From contig NZ_NHRJ02000009.1 in the NCBI RefSeq assembly GCF_002220865.2, positions 278 through 64,277 on the forward strand: 64,000 nucleotides of DNA. Direction: 5' to 3'. This document shows positions 36,781 through 45,905 of this stretch, piece by piece; position 1 is the stretch's first letter, and every line of letters starts with the position of its first letter. The notes under the pieces were generated by a model, which saw only the letters and a list, made by a program, of their open reading frames with translations, did not search any database and was not told the origin of the DNA. This stretch comes from Paenibacillus xerothermodurans (lineage in GTDB: Bacteria > Bacillota > Bacilli > Paenibacillales > NBRC-103111). Made by a program: the position numbers and the translations under genes.

Positions 36781-39700
36781 TCGACACCACAGCGTTAACC
36801 GTTCATGCCCGCTGGATCTCGCCCGGCGTTTTTTTCCTGTGGGCCACACGACACAACGGGGCTGTTGCAGACGCCACCGATTTGAAAAACCTGCTGTTCG
36901 CATGGCATCAGCCTTCGTTCTACGGCACGTTCATCGAGACGATGGAGTCGATGAATGTTGAGGGACTGCAGCTGCCGGCACTAGAGGCGCTGGACTACTT
37001 CTGCAGCCCAAGCACCGTCCAGCATTTGAAGCTGGAATGGAACGGTGAGCTGCGGGAGCTCTTGCGCTTGGCGCCTCACGTGAAGGAGGCGCTGGTGAAG
37101 GGCCGTGTGATGCCCGACTTCGCGAAGTGGAAGGCGGGCGAGCTCGGCTGGAAGCTGCAGCTGCCGGAAGGCGTGGCTGCTGCCGGCATGTCCCCGCTGG
37201 CGCAGCAGTGGATGGAACGGCTCATTCCCGAGTGGGCCGAGGAAGACGCTACGCTGCGCCAGAGCATTAGCCAGCTGGAGCAGGCATATCCACTGCTTCA
37301 GCGCGGCACGCTGCCAACCGATCTGTGGATGGACGAGGAAGATTGGCTCGTCTCCATCGGCTGGCACACGGACGGCACTCCGTTCCGTACGTGCCTGCAG
37401 TTGAGCGAGCCTCCGCAGGGGCGAGGTTCGTGGCCGCTGCGCGTGATCCTGCAGGATCGCGCAGACAAGGATGTGCTGCGCGAAGTGGACGCCGCAGCAT
37501 TGGAAACGGCTGCGCAGATACACGCAGCCCGCTTGGCGGCATCGCCGGACGCGGCCGGCGGTGCAGACACCGCACGCGATGGAGCCGCGGCGGCGGAACG
37601 TGAGGCGCTCTCGGTCGCCGGCGATGACACTGCGCGCGATGCTGTTGTGGCGGCAGAACGCGAGGCGCTGCTCGCCGCGGAGCCGGAGCTCGCCGCGCTG
37701 CCCGAAGCGTGGCTGCCGCACCTGCACCGCGCTGCGAAGGACCTCGCGAAATGGCGGCGCATCCAACCGTCACTGCAGAAAGATGAGGACACACCGGCCC
37801 TGCGCACGGAGCTATCGCAAGACGACGCTTGGCAGTTACTGACCCAAGGCAGCTTACGATTGATGGAGGCGGGCTACTCGGTATTCCTGCCGGCCTGGTG
37901 GGAACGCATCCGCCGCTGGCGGCCAAAACTGAAAGCCAAGGTCAAATCCTCCATCGGTACGGGTCCACAGGCCATGTTCGGCCTCCAGCAGCTGATGCAG
38001 TTCGATTGGAAGGTCGCGGTAGGCGATGTTGAACTGACGGAAGAGGAATTCCGGACATTACTGGAGGAGAAGCGTAATCTGGTGCAAATCCGAGGTCAGT
38101 GGATTCAGCTGGATCCGGAACAACTGCAGGAGCTCGAACAGGTGATGCAGCAGGTGCAAAACAAGCGGGGGCTCTCCTTTCGCGATGTGCTTGAGCTGCA
38201 CCTGTTAGGATCGATCGATGACGAAGAGGAATTCGGCTTCGAGCGCTCGCTTCAGATGGAGGTGGAGCTGGATCAACATCTGCAGGAGATGGTCGCCTTG
38301 TTGAACCACTCCCGGCGGCCTCCGCTTATCGAACCTCCGGCTTCGTTCCGTGGAACGCTGCGGCCATATCAAATCGAGGGCATTTCATGGCTGCTCTTTT
38401 TACGGCAGGCGGGCTTGGGAGGCTGCCTGGCCGATGACATGGGGCTTGGGAAAACGATCCAAATGATTACCTATTTGCTGCACCTGAAAGAAGATGAGGA
38501 AGAGGTCGGCCAGCACGCGGCCTCCATCGGCAGCCGCCCAGAGTCGGTCGAGCACCCTCCCTCCCTGCTGATCTGTCCGACCTCGGTGCTTGGCAACTGG
38601 CAAAAGGAGCTCGAGCGCTTCGCGCCCAAGCTGAAGATATATTTGCATTACGGTCCGCATCGGGTGAAAGGTGATGCATTCATCGAAGCGTGCCGCGGAA
38701 GTGACCTTGTGCTCACCACCTACACGTTATCGCATCTGGACGAAGCGGAATTGACGCCGGTGGAGTGGAACTCCATCTGCCTGGATGAAGCGCAGAATAT
38801 CAAAAACGCCTACACGAAGCAAGCTACGTCGATTCGCAACTTAAACGGGCGGCACCGGATCGCACTGACCGGCACGCCCATTGAGAATCGGCTCACTGAG
38901 CTCTGGTCAATATTCGACTTTCTGAATCCAGGTTACTTGGGCCCCCTGCGGGAATTCACTCACCGCTATGTGAATGCCATAGAGAAAACTAACGACCCGG
39001 GGCTGGTGGGCAAAGTGCAGCGTCTCATTCGCCCGTTTCTGCTTCGGAGGGTCAAAAAAGACCCGGCCATCCAATTGGATCTGCCGGATAAGCATGAATA
39101 TAAAACCTACGTCTCGCTCACTGCAGAGCAGGGCAGTTTATATGAAAATTACATCAACGACATGTTCGAGCGGCTTGACCGGCTCAGCGTAATGGAGCGC
39201 CGAGGCTTAATCCTCGCCGCTTTAACGAAGCTCAAGCAAATCTGCAATCACCCGTCCCTCATGCTGAAGGAGCCCGAGGGAGCACCCTGGCAGAATCGTT
39301 CCAATAAAGTGGAGCGCTTGTTAGAGATGGTACACGAGCTTCGTCAGGAAGGCGATAAATGCTTAATTTTCACTCAATTCGTGGAAACCGGTCACCTGCT
39401 GCAGCGCATCCTGGAACAAGAATTGGAGCCGAACGTTCCGTTCCTGCACGGAGGTACTCCCAAAGCGGGCCGTGACCGGATGATCGCCGAATTTCAGGGC
39501 GATTCGCTGCCCGCGGAGCGGCAGCCCGGTGTCTTCATCCTATCTCTTAAGGCAGGCGGCACCGGATTGAATCTCACCGCAGCCAACCATGTCTTTCACT
39601 TCGACCGCTGGTGGAATCCGGCCGTTGAGAATCAGGCGACCGACCGGGCGTTCCGCATTGGCCAAACCCGCCAAGTCCAGGTGCATAAATTCGTCACCCT

Positions 39701-39854
39701 TGGCACACTTGAGGAACGCATCGATGAGATGATTGAAAAGAAGCAGGGGTTGAGTCAACAAATTGTCGGAAGCGGCGAGCAATGGATTACCGAAATGTCG
39801 ACCGACGATTTACGTGAGCTGTTCGCCCTCAGAAGCGAGTGGGTCGAAGTATAG
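36777..39854 (+). CDS. SNF2/RapA-type DEAD-like helicase
   Basis: A 1025-residue SWI2/SNF2 ATPase. An N-terminal bacterial SNF2-associated region covers about residues 1-500. Motif I is DDMGLGKT (near 553), motif II DEAQ (near 667), motif III LTGTPIENR, and the C-terminal RecA lobe has LIFTQF and motif VI QATDRAFRIGQ (near 951). Such proteins move along double-stranded DNA and remodel protein-DNA complexes. The start is the ATG at 36777, overlapping the SWIM gene stop. An Ala/Glu-rich insert at about residues 262-305 contains a 20-residue tandem duplication (37566-37685), unlike the rest. Confidence 0.94.
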   Translation: MIDTTALTVHARWISPGVFFLWATRHNGAVADATDLKNLLFAWHQPSFYGTFIETMESMNVEGLQLPALEALDYFCSPSTVQHLKLEWNGELRELLRLAPHVKEALVKGRVMPDFAKWKAGELGWKLQLPEGVAAAGMSPLAQQWMERLIPEWAEEDATLRQSISQLEQAYPLLQRGTLPTDLWMDEEDWLVSIGWHTDGTPFRTCLQLSEPPQGRGSWPLRVILQDRADKDVLREVDAAALETAAQIHAARLAASPDAAGGADTARDGAAAAEREALSVAGDDTARDAVVAAEREALLAAEPELAALPEAWLPHLHRAAKDLAKWRRIQPSLQKDEDTPALRTELSQDDAWQLLTQGSLRLMEAGYSVFLPAWWERIRRWRPKLKAKVKSSIGTGPQAMFGLQQLMQFDWKVAVGDVELTEEEFRTLLEEKRNLVQIRGQWIQLDPEQLQELEQVMQQVQNKRGLSFRDVLELHLLGSIDDEEEFGFERSLQMEVELDQHLQEMVALLNHSRRPPLIEPPASFRGTLRPYQIEGISWLLFLRQAGLGGCLADDMGLGKTIQMITYLLHLKEDEEEVGQHAASIGSRPESVEHPPSLLICPTSVLGNWQKELERFAPKLKIYLHYGPHRVKGDAFIEACRGSDLVLTTYTLSHLDEAELTPVEWNSICLDEAQNIKNAYTKQATSIRNLNGRHRIALTGTPIENRLTELWSIFDFLNPGYLGPLREFTHRYVNAIEKTNDPGLVGKVQRLIRPFLLRRVKKDPAIQLDLPDKHEYKTYVSLTAEQGSLYENYINDMFERLDRLSVMERRGLILAALTKLKQICNHPSLMLKEPEGAPWQNRSNKVERLLEMVHELRQEGDKCLIFTQFVETGHLLQRILEQELEPNVPFLHGGTPKAGRDRMIAEFQGDSLPAERQPGVFILSLKAGGTGLNLTAANHVFHFDRWWNPAVENQATDRAFRIGQTRQVQVHKFVTLGTLEERIDEMIEKKQGLSQQIVGSGEQWITEMSTDDLRELFALRSEWVEV
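37566..37685 (+). repeat. 60-bp tandem duplication inside the SNF2 gene
   Basis: Two imperfect 60-bp copies (GACACCGCACGCGATG... and GACACTGCGCGCGATG...) encode DTARD-x4-AAEREAL twice, exactly 20 residues apart, in the Ala-rich linker before the helicase core. The frame is kept. Confidence 0.75.
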
Positions 39855-39960
39855 ATCCGCCGCACGCAAGGCGAATCTCTGGCAAGAAGTAGTACATCAT
39901 TAGCCGTTTGTGCCGACAACGAGCAATGCCGTAAGACGGTCTACCGCGTCACCGGGCGTG

Positions 39961-40055
39961 AGAGGCATAACCATGATGCCGTGCGCCAGAGGCCATAAGC
40001 ATCATGACCGTGTTCTGTTCGAGAGGCGTAACCATGATCACCGTGTACCAGAGGC
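39961..40055 (+). repeat. Degenerate tandem repeat carrying SD and start codon
   Basis: Three units and a partial fourth begin with AGAGGC at 39961, 39988, 40022 and 40050. The units are about 27-34 bp and share AGAGGC-n-TAACCATGAT-n-CCGTG-n-CC. Units 1 and 3 each contain an SD (GAGAGG) and an ATG at correct spacing. The third provides the actual start of the receiver protein; the first opens a short upstream frame. Confidence 0.7.
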
Positions 40056-40612
40056 ATTTCCCGAATAACATTGCAGCGAAACGAAGTATCCTCTTACTGG
40101 AGGACGACGCGAATTTAGCGAAACTGATCCAAGTGGCGCTGGGCAAACTCAAGCTGCCGATTGTGCCGCTGCGGTCCGCGGAGGAAGGGCTTGTCGCGCT
40201 GCAGCATACAGCCAATGTGCCGCCGCGGTTGTGCATAGTGGATATTCATCTGGAGGGGACCGGCTGGGATTTCATATCTGAGTTATATCGCCATCCGCTA
40301 TGGCACCGGACCCCCGTGATCGGTCGACTGCACTGGAGCCACCTGCGGGTTATCAAGCGAAGGACAGTGAAAAGTTTTCTGCGTCAGCCTTTCACCATGG
40401 AAAAGCTGCTGCAGGTGGCAGAAAAACTGCTGCATGACGCGAATACGGGCCCGACTTATATTTTGCCACCCCAGGATGAGAATCTGCTCTCCGCCACGCT
40501 AACGAGAAACGGAATTCAAATCAGTGAGATGAAGCGCGATGATGACACCATTCATGTTGAATTAAAGCATGTATACGCAGACGAGGCGGCAGCTGCCGAT
40601 GAGGAAAACTAA
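40034..40612 (+). CDS. Degenerate receiver-domain protein
   Basis: A 192-residue protein with an N-terminal response-regulator receiver fold (about residues 17-128) and a C-terminal tail of about 65 residues without a DNA-binding motif. The acidic residues (LLEDD, Glu23-Asp25) and acceptor Asp70 (IVDIHLEGTGWDF) are kept. The conserved switch Thr/Ser region reads PVIGRLHW, and the invariant Lys before Pro-Phe is replaced (FLRQPF, Gln118). It may therefore be phosphorylated poorly or act without phosphorylation. The start at 40034 has GAGAGG 7 nt upstream, supplied by a tandem repeat unit. Confidence 0.75.
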   Translation: MITVYQRHFPNNIAAKRSILLLEDDANLAKLIQVALGKLKLPIVPLRSAEEGLVALQHTANVPPRLCIVDIHLEGTGWDFISELYRHPLWHRTPVIGRLHWSHLRVIKRRTVKSFLRQPFTMEKLLQVAEKLLHDANTGPTYILPPQDENLLSATLTRNGIQISEMKRDDDTIHVELKHVYADEAAAADEEN

Positions 40613-40713
40613 CGTGGCTTGTTTCATTGTATACCACTGATATCCGCTGCCGCGGGCACGGGGCAGTCCAACAAAAAACTGTTTCCCGCCTTATGAGTCT
40701 CTCTGTGGCACGC

Positions 40714-40756
40714 AAAGCACCTCCCTGTTACATGATCGTGTTGGGAGGTGCTTTTT
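40714..40756 (+). terminator. Terminator after the receiver gene
   Basis: AAAGCACCTCCC pairs perfectly with GGGAGGTGCTTT and is followed by further T. It separates the receiver gene from convergent galT. Confidence 0.88.
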
Positions 40757-40843
40757 ACGTCTGTGCAACAATTTAGTTGGATGGCTGGCGATTCGCGTTC
40801 GACTGCGGTGTTCGTCAATGGACCACCGGCACGCTCAATCCCG

Positions 40844-42460
40844 CTATGCTTCTCGCACACACCCAATGGTTGACAAGAAAAGTTCAAATCCGCCACGGCC
40901 ATTCACATCTCGTTTGTACACGCCGGCATCATGCAGCACTTCCACAAATTTTACACCCACCTCCGCCTGCACGACCTGCTCCGCAGCCGATTCACTCAGC
41001 GCGGTACCATGCCGGGTGATCAAATCTTCGATCCAAGCGCTATGCTTGTGGAGGGGATGCTCGGGCATCGAATGGATGGCAGCGGGCAATGTCAGCCCTC
41101 CGCTTAATACCCGGACCAGTAAATCCAATTCTTCCTTGAGACGGCCCGGCAGCACCGCTAGGCCCATCACCTCGATCAAACCGATATTCTCTTTCTTAAT
41201 ATGGTGCAGTTCCTTATGAGGATGAAATATGCCGTCCGGATGCTGCTCGCTTGTGCGATTGTTGCGAAGAACCAGATCGATCTCGTACTCTCCCGCCACA
41301 TTTTTTCTGGCGATGGGCGTAATCGTGTTATGGTTGCTGCGCACACCGTGGCTCTCGGAATATGCCAAGATCTCGTTAGCCGGATCATTGTGCCTTCGCC
41401 AAGCGTGCAAAATTTTGCTGGCCAGCTGCAGGATTGACTCCTTGCGGCGACTATTAATCCGTATCACAGACATTGGCCACTGCACGATCCCCAGTCTGAC
41501 ATCATGATAGTGCGGATGATTGTAAGTTTGCTCGACCGGTGCTTTTTCCATTGGGAACTGATGCCGGCCGCCCTGAAAATGCTCGTGATTCAAGATCGAT
41601 CCGCCGACGATGGGGAGGTCCGCGTTTGACCCGACGAAATAGTGCGGAAATTGATCCACAAAGTCCAACAACCGGACAATGGTTTGATCCGTGATTTGCA
41701 TGGGACGGTGTACTTCATCGAAAATGATGCAGTGCTCGTCGTAATACACATACGGAGAGTATTGAAAATACCACGGATCACCGCCGAGCTCCAGCGGGAT
41801 CACCCGAAGATTCTGCCGGGCAGGGTGGTTTAGCCTTCCGGCGTAGCCAACATTGTCCACGCACAGGAGACACTTAGGGTAGTGGCTCTGTGGAGCCGTC
41901 CGAAGCAGCGCGATCTCCTTCGGGTCCTTCTCCGGCTTTGATAGATTCACCGTAATTTCCATAGCTCCATATTCGGTGTCCGCCAGCCAATGAAGGTTGT
42001 TCGCGATGCGGTCCATCCGGATATAGTTGGAATCAATGCACAGCTGGTAAAAGTCATCCGCAGCTTGCTGCACCCCGCCCTGCTCGACCGTCGCCCGGAA
42101 CCGGCGGATGACCTCCGATTGCCGCGGCATCATATAACCCATTATCTTTGCATCCAATAGATCCCGATACGTGGTATTATTCTCTTCCAGAATGCCGGCG
42201 GCAGCCGCATAATCCAGCAGCGGTTCAAGCAGCTGGGCGACCGCTTCAGGCACGCACTCCACCGTCAGTGCCGCGTCATCGGGCTCACTGATGCGCAGCA
42301 GATCAAGCAGAGCGTTGCGTACGGCGTAGCGGTCTATGGGCTCGAGCAGCCCTCGGCGAATGCCGAATTCCAGCAGCCTTTCGATGTCCTGTGCAGCCTT
42401 CGCCTGCAGCTCACGTCCGATTACTTCACCTTTGCGGTGCGCGTCATGCAGTACTCCCAT
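40844..42460 (-). CDS. galT: Galactose-1-phosphate uridylyltransferase, class II
   Basis: GalT of the Firmicutes class II type (538 residues, much longer than the E. coli enzyme). It exchanges UMP between UDP-glucose and galactose-1-phosphate in the Leloir pathway. The HIT-like active-site motif reads LNHEHFQGGRHQFP (His-Glu-His-x-Gln). The last gene of galK-galE-galT, 42 nt after galE. GGGAG lies 9 nt before the ATG. It ends convergent to the receiver gene. Confidence 0.95.
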   Translation of the reverse strand: MGVLHDAHRKGEVIGRELQAKAAQDIERLLEFGIRRGLLEPIDRYAVRNALLDLLRISEPDDAALTVECVPEAVAQLLEPLLDYAAAAGILEENNTTYRDLLDAKIMGYMMPRQSEVIRRFRATVEQGGVQQAADDFYQLCIDSNYIRMDRIANNLHWLADTEYGAMEITVNLSKPEKDPKEIALLRTAPQSHYPKCLLCVDNVGYAGRLNHPARQNLRVIPLELGGDPWYFQYSPYVYYDEHCIIFDEVHRPMQITDQTIVRLLDFVDQFPHYFVGSNADLPIVGGSILNHEHFQGGRHQFPMEKAPVEQTYNHPHYHDVRLGIVQWPMSVIRINSRRKESILQLASKILHAWRRHNDPANEILAYSESHGVRSNHNTITPIARKNVAGEYEIDLVLRNNRTSEQHPDGIFHPHKELHHIKKENIGLIEVMGLAVLPGRLKEELDLLVRVLSGGLTLPAAIHSMPEHPLHKHSAWIEDLITRHGTALSESAAEQVVQAEVGVKFVEVLHDAGVYKRDVNGRGGFELFLSTIGCVREA

Positions 42461-42501
42461 TTGCTGTCACTCCCTTCCGTCTCTTCGCGCGGCTGCTGGC
42501 A

Positions 42502-43491
42502 TTACTGGCCTCCATAGCCTCGTGGATGTGCTTGATGCCATGCCCACGCCGTCTCAATCATCCGCTCCAGGCTGCCGTACTGCGGATTCCAGCCGAGTTC
42601 AGCTCTAGCACGCGCCGATGAGGCCACGAGCGCCGCTGGATCGCCTGCCCGGCGAGCTTCCACCACCGCTGGAATCGGATGTCCGGTGACCTTACGTGCG
42701 ATCTCGATAACTTCTTTCACCGAGAAGCCTTGGCCGTTGCCTAGGTTGCAGACGCAGCTGTCCCCACCTTGCCTCAGTCTGTGGACAGCGAGAATGTGTG
42801 CATCGGCCAGATCCGTCACGTGAATGTAGTCCCTGCTGCAGGTTCCATCCGGGGTTGGGTAATCATCCCCGAACAGCGAGATATGCGACCGCTGTCCTAG
42901 AGCCACCTGTAAAATGAGCGGTATCAGATGCGTTTCGGGAGTATGATCCTCCCCGATGCGGCCGCTATGATGCGCGCCTGCTGCGTTAAAGTAACGGAGC
43001 GAGACGTATTTTATCCCGTAAGCCGTATCGAACCAGCGTATCATATTTTCCATCGCCAGCTTTGTTTCCCCATAGGCATTCGTCGGCCGGGTGCGATCGT
43101 CCTCCATAATGGGCACCTGCTCGGGCTCGCCATAGGTGGCCGCTGTCGATGAGAATACAATCTTTGTCACACCGTATTGATTCATCTTCTCTAACAGACA
43201 CAACGTGCCGTAGACATTGTTATGATAATACTTCGCCGGATTTTGCATGCTTTCGCCAACCAACGAGTTCGCCGCAAAATGAATCACGGCGTCAATCTCA
43301 TTTTCACGGAACACCTTATCCATTTGCTCCGCGTCGCGCAGATCGGCTTCGTACAGCTTGCCTCCCAGCACAGCCTCTCGATGCCCCTGCTGCAGGTTGT
43401 CGACAACGATAACCTCTTCGTTTCGTTCCAATAGTGCCGCGACCGTATGCGAACCAATGTAACCCGCGCCGCCAGTAACTAGTATTGCCAT
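42502..43491 (-). CDS. galE: UDP-glucose 4-epimerase
   Basis: A 329-residue extended SDR that interconverts UDP-galactose and UDP-glucose. The NAD-binding GGAGYIGSH motif is at the N terminus, the catalytic Tyr-x3-Lys is in NAYGETK, and the serine SSTAATYG precedes it. The family motifs VSLRYFNAAGA and YIHVTDLADAH are present. It is the middle gene of galKET, with 30 nt to galK. Full length. Confidence 0.97.
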   Translation of the reverse strand: MAILVTGGAGYIGSHTVAALLERNEEVIVVDNLQQGHREAVLGGKLYEADLRDAEQMDKVFRENEIDAVIHFAANSLVGESMQNPAKYYHNNVYGTLCLLEKMNQYGVTKIVFSSTAATYGEPEQVPIMEDDRTRPTNAYGETKLAMENMIRWFDTAYGIKYVSLRYFNAAGAHHSGRIGEDHTPETHLIPLILQVALGQRSHISLFGDDYPTPDGTCSRDYIHVTDLADAHILAVHRLRQGGDSCVCNLGNGQGFSVKEVIEIARKVTGHPIPAVVEARRAGDPAALVASSARARAELGWNPQYGSLERMIETAWAWHQAHPRGYGGQ

Positions 43492-43521
43492 AGTTAATCC
43501 CTCCCGTTGAAATTCATTGCA

Positions 43522-44721
43522 TTAGTGCTCCGACGCTTGAGCCAACTGTTCCGAGATGTCTTTCACCCCATCGCCTATCTCGCAAACATAGAAGTCGGCA
43601 ATTAAGCCCGTGCTCCGCTGATAGGCCGCACCTACCTGGTCGATGAATGCGGGCACACTATCCTTATGGACAAGCGACACCGTGCAGCCGCCAAAGCCCG
43701 CTCCCGTCATGCGCGACCCAAGCACGCCCGCAACCTTGAGCGCTTCTTCCACCATGACATCGAGTTCAGTGCAGGTTACCTCGTACAAATCACGCAAAGA
43801 TTCGTGCGACCCGATCATCAACTGCCCGAAACCGGCTAGATCCCCACGTTGAAGCAGTTCCATCGACCGTAGAACTCGATCGATCTCTTCTACCACATGC
43901 TGCGCCCGTCTGCGTACTGTATCATCCTTGATCAGGTGCCGGTGTGCTTGGAACTGCTCCAAGCTGAGCTGCCCAAGCAGGGTTAGCTGTGGAAATTGCA
44001 CTTGCAAGTCCTTTACCGCCTGCTCACATTGCTCCCTTCTCTCATTGTAAGCCGAGTCTACAAGTCCGCGCTTCTTGTTCGTGTTCCCGATCACCAGCTG
44101 ATATTCACCGGCCTGAAACGGCACATGCTTATATTCGAGCGTATCGCACATCAGCAGAATAGCATGGTCCCGTTTGCCCATCGCTACGGCAAACTGATCC
44201 ATAATGCCGCAGTTCACGCCCATAAACACATTCTCCGCCCGTTGGCAAAGCTGCGCAATCTGTACCTCGTCGATCGCCGCACCTTCCATCGTTAACAGCC
44301 CAAAAGCCGTAACGACTTCGAGAGAAGCGGACGATGATAATCCGGCGCCGTTCGGAATCGCTCCACTGTATAAAATATCGTAGCCTCCGATGTGTACTCC
44401 CCGCGCTTGGAGCTCAGCCACAATTCCTTTCAGGTAATTGATCCACTCATCAGACGTATCAAACACTATGTTATCAATGGAAATTTGTTTGTGCAGATCA
44501 AAGTTGGTACTGGCAAAACGGAGCTGGTCATCGTTTCTTTTGCGGATTAACATCGTCGTGCCGAAGGTAAGTGCCGCCGGAAACACGTAACCCCCATTGT
44601 AGTCCGTATGCTCACCGATCAGGTTCACCCTGCCGGGTGCATGAAACGCATGTATCGCTTCGGTTTGTGCACTGCCGAACTGCTGGACAAAACGCTGCTT
44701 CAGGGCTTGCGAATCTGTCAT
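43522..44721 (-). CDS. galK: Galactokinase
   Basis: A 399-residue GHMP kinase that phosphorylates galactose with ATP. The galactokinase signature PGRVNLIGEHTDYNGG is near residue 30, the ATP-binding GAGLSSSAS near 125 and the C-terminal GAGFGGCTVSL motif near 350. First gene of the galKET operon, divergent from the AraC regulator. GGAGTGTGGG precedes the start. Confidence 0.97.
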   Translation of the reverse strand: MTDSQALKQRFVQQFGSAQTEAIHAFHAPGRVNLIGEHTDYNGGYVFPAALTFGTTMLIRKRNDDQLRFASTNFDLHKQISIDNIVFDTSDEWINYLKGIVAELQARGVHIGGYDILYSGAIPNGAGLSSSASLEVVTAFGLLTMEGAAIDEVQIAQLCQRAENVFMGVNCGIMDQFAVAMGKRDHAILLMCDTLEYKHVPFQAGEYQLVIGNTNKKRGLVDSAYNERREQCEQAVKDLQVQFPQLTLLGQLSLEQFQAHRHLIKDDTVRRRAQHVVEEIDRVLRSMELLQRGDLAGFGQLMIGSHESLRDLYEVTCTELDVMVEEALKVAGVLGSRMTGAGFGGCTVSLVHKDSVPAFIDQVGAAYQRSTGLIADFYVCEIGDGVKDISEQLAQASEH

Positions 44722-45032
44722 TATCCCACACTCCGTTTCATAAATGGCTGCGCCGCTGCAAAAACGGCCCTTGCTTCCTGATTCCAGTATAACGCCGGAC
44801 CGGCCACCCCGCTATGGAGCGATGTTAGCATCACATGGAAAAATGTCGGATTTATCATGCGGGACCAACCGGTTGATGTTATACTTCAGTAAAGTAAACC
44901 AGACTTCGTCGGACATGCCTGCTGCTCCTTCTTCATTTGTTGGAAATAAGGCCGCGCATGACCGTTATCCAGACTGCACCAGTGCTTCACCGCTAACACG
45001 TAACTTCAGGCAAGTCGAAAGGAGACCGCAGC
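44722..45032. other. galK / AraC divergent control region
   Basis: 311 bp. On the minus strand a TATACT (about 44786-44791) could be the galK -10, without a good -35, which fits activator-dependent control. On the plus strand TTGATG...TAAACC near 44873-44900 is a weak promoter candidate for the regulator. No perfect operator or catabolite-response site was found. A plus-strand frame through the region has no SD. Confidence 0.4.
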
Positions 45033-45905
45033 ATGGCCGCACGCACAAAACCAGTAGACAGCTATTACGTTGTATCCAACCCGCAAGCCGAGGCTGCAGA
45101 GGATGATTTGGTCGTGCTATTCACCGGCAGCAGTCAAACCAAGCCGGGGCATAAGCCCGGTCCCAAAGTGGTGGATTACTATCTGCTGCATCACATTGTG
45201 TCCGGGCGTGGTACGTACACTTGCCAAGGGACAACCTATCAGTTGGGCGCCGGAGACAGCTTCCTGATCGAACCGGGTGAGCTGATCAGTTACACGGCCG
45301 ACCTGGATGATCCGTGGCACTACCGGTGGCTCGCTTTCACGGGCGAACAGGCTGATCGGCTGCTTTCACGCATCGGCTTATCCTCACAGCAGCCTATTGT
45401 CAATACAGGCCGCAAGCGGAACATCGCAGCACTGTATCAGCAAATTCAGCGTGCCTTTCAAGCCAGGGAGCATGGCGCCAATCTCAGAGCAGCCGGCTAT
45501 TTGCACCTGCTTCTGGCGGAGTACGCTGAAGCGATTCATCCAAGCCCTTCAACGCATACCCAATTCACAAGCAGTGCCGAACGTATCGTGCGTCAGGCGG
45601 TGAACTATTTGTCCACGCAGTACGCGGAACCAATTACCATTGAGTTGATGGCTGAATCCCTCGGCTATAACCGGGCTTACCTCTCGACATTGTTCAAGCA
45701 GCATACGGGCGTGACACCGGTAACATTTTTGCTAAAGCTCCGCGTTGATAAAGCGCGCCATTTACTGAGAGAACGGCACGAGCTGACGGTGGAGCAGATC
45801 GCAGCGTCGGTCGGGTTTCAGGATCCTCTCTACTTTTCCAAACAGTTCAAACGTCTCCACGGCGTATCCCCGAGCGCCTACCGCGACGAAGTACGCCAGC
45901 TTTAA
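45033..45905 (+). CDS. AraC-family regulator, probably of galKET
   Basis: A 290-residue regulator. An N-terminal cupin-like sugar-binding domain (GRGTYTCQGTTYQLGAGD, residues about 50-110) resembles the AraC/MelR/MsmR arabinose-type pocket. The C-terminal double helix-turn-helix of AraC covers residues 190-288 (SLGYNRAYLSTLFKQ and ASVGFQDPLYFSKQFK). It is divergent from galKET, so galactose- or galactoside-dependent activation of that operon is likely. AAAGGAG lies 8 nt before the ATG. Its 3' end overlaps the neighbouring pseudogene by 4 bp. Confidence 0.9.
   Translation: MAARTKPVDSYYVVSNPQAEAAEDDLVVLFTGSSQTKPGHKPGPKVVDYYLLHHIVSGRGTYTCQGTTYQLGAGDSFLIEPGELISYTADLDDPWHYRWLAFTGEQADRLLSRIGLSSQQPIVNTGRKRNIAALYQQIQRAFQAREHGANLRAAGYLHLLLAEYAEAIHPSPSTHTQFTSSAERIVRQAVNYLSTQYAEPITIELMAESLGYNRAYLSTLFKQHTGVTPVTFLLKLRVDKARHLLRERHELTVEQIAASVGFQDPLYFSKQFKRLHGVSPSAYRDEVRQL

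Noticed and set aside
37267-37926. 219-codon minus-strand frame rich in Arg, Pro and Ala
   Set aside because: Produced by the GC-rich antisense of the SNF2 linker.
39961-40055. Possible CRISPR array
   Set aside because: Unit length and spacing are irregular, there are no spacers of constant size and no cas genes; it is a degenerate tandem repeat.
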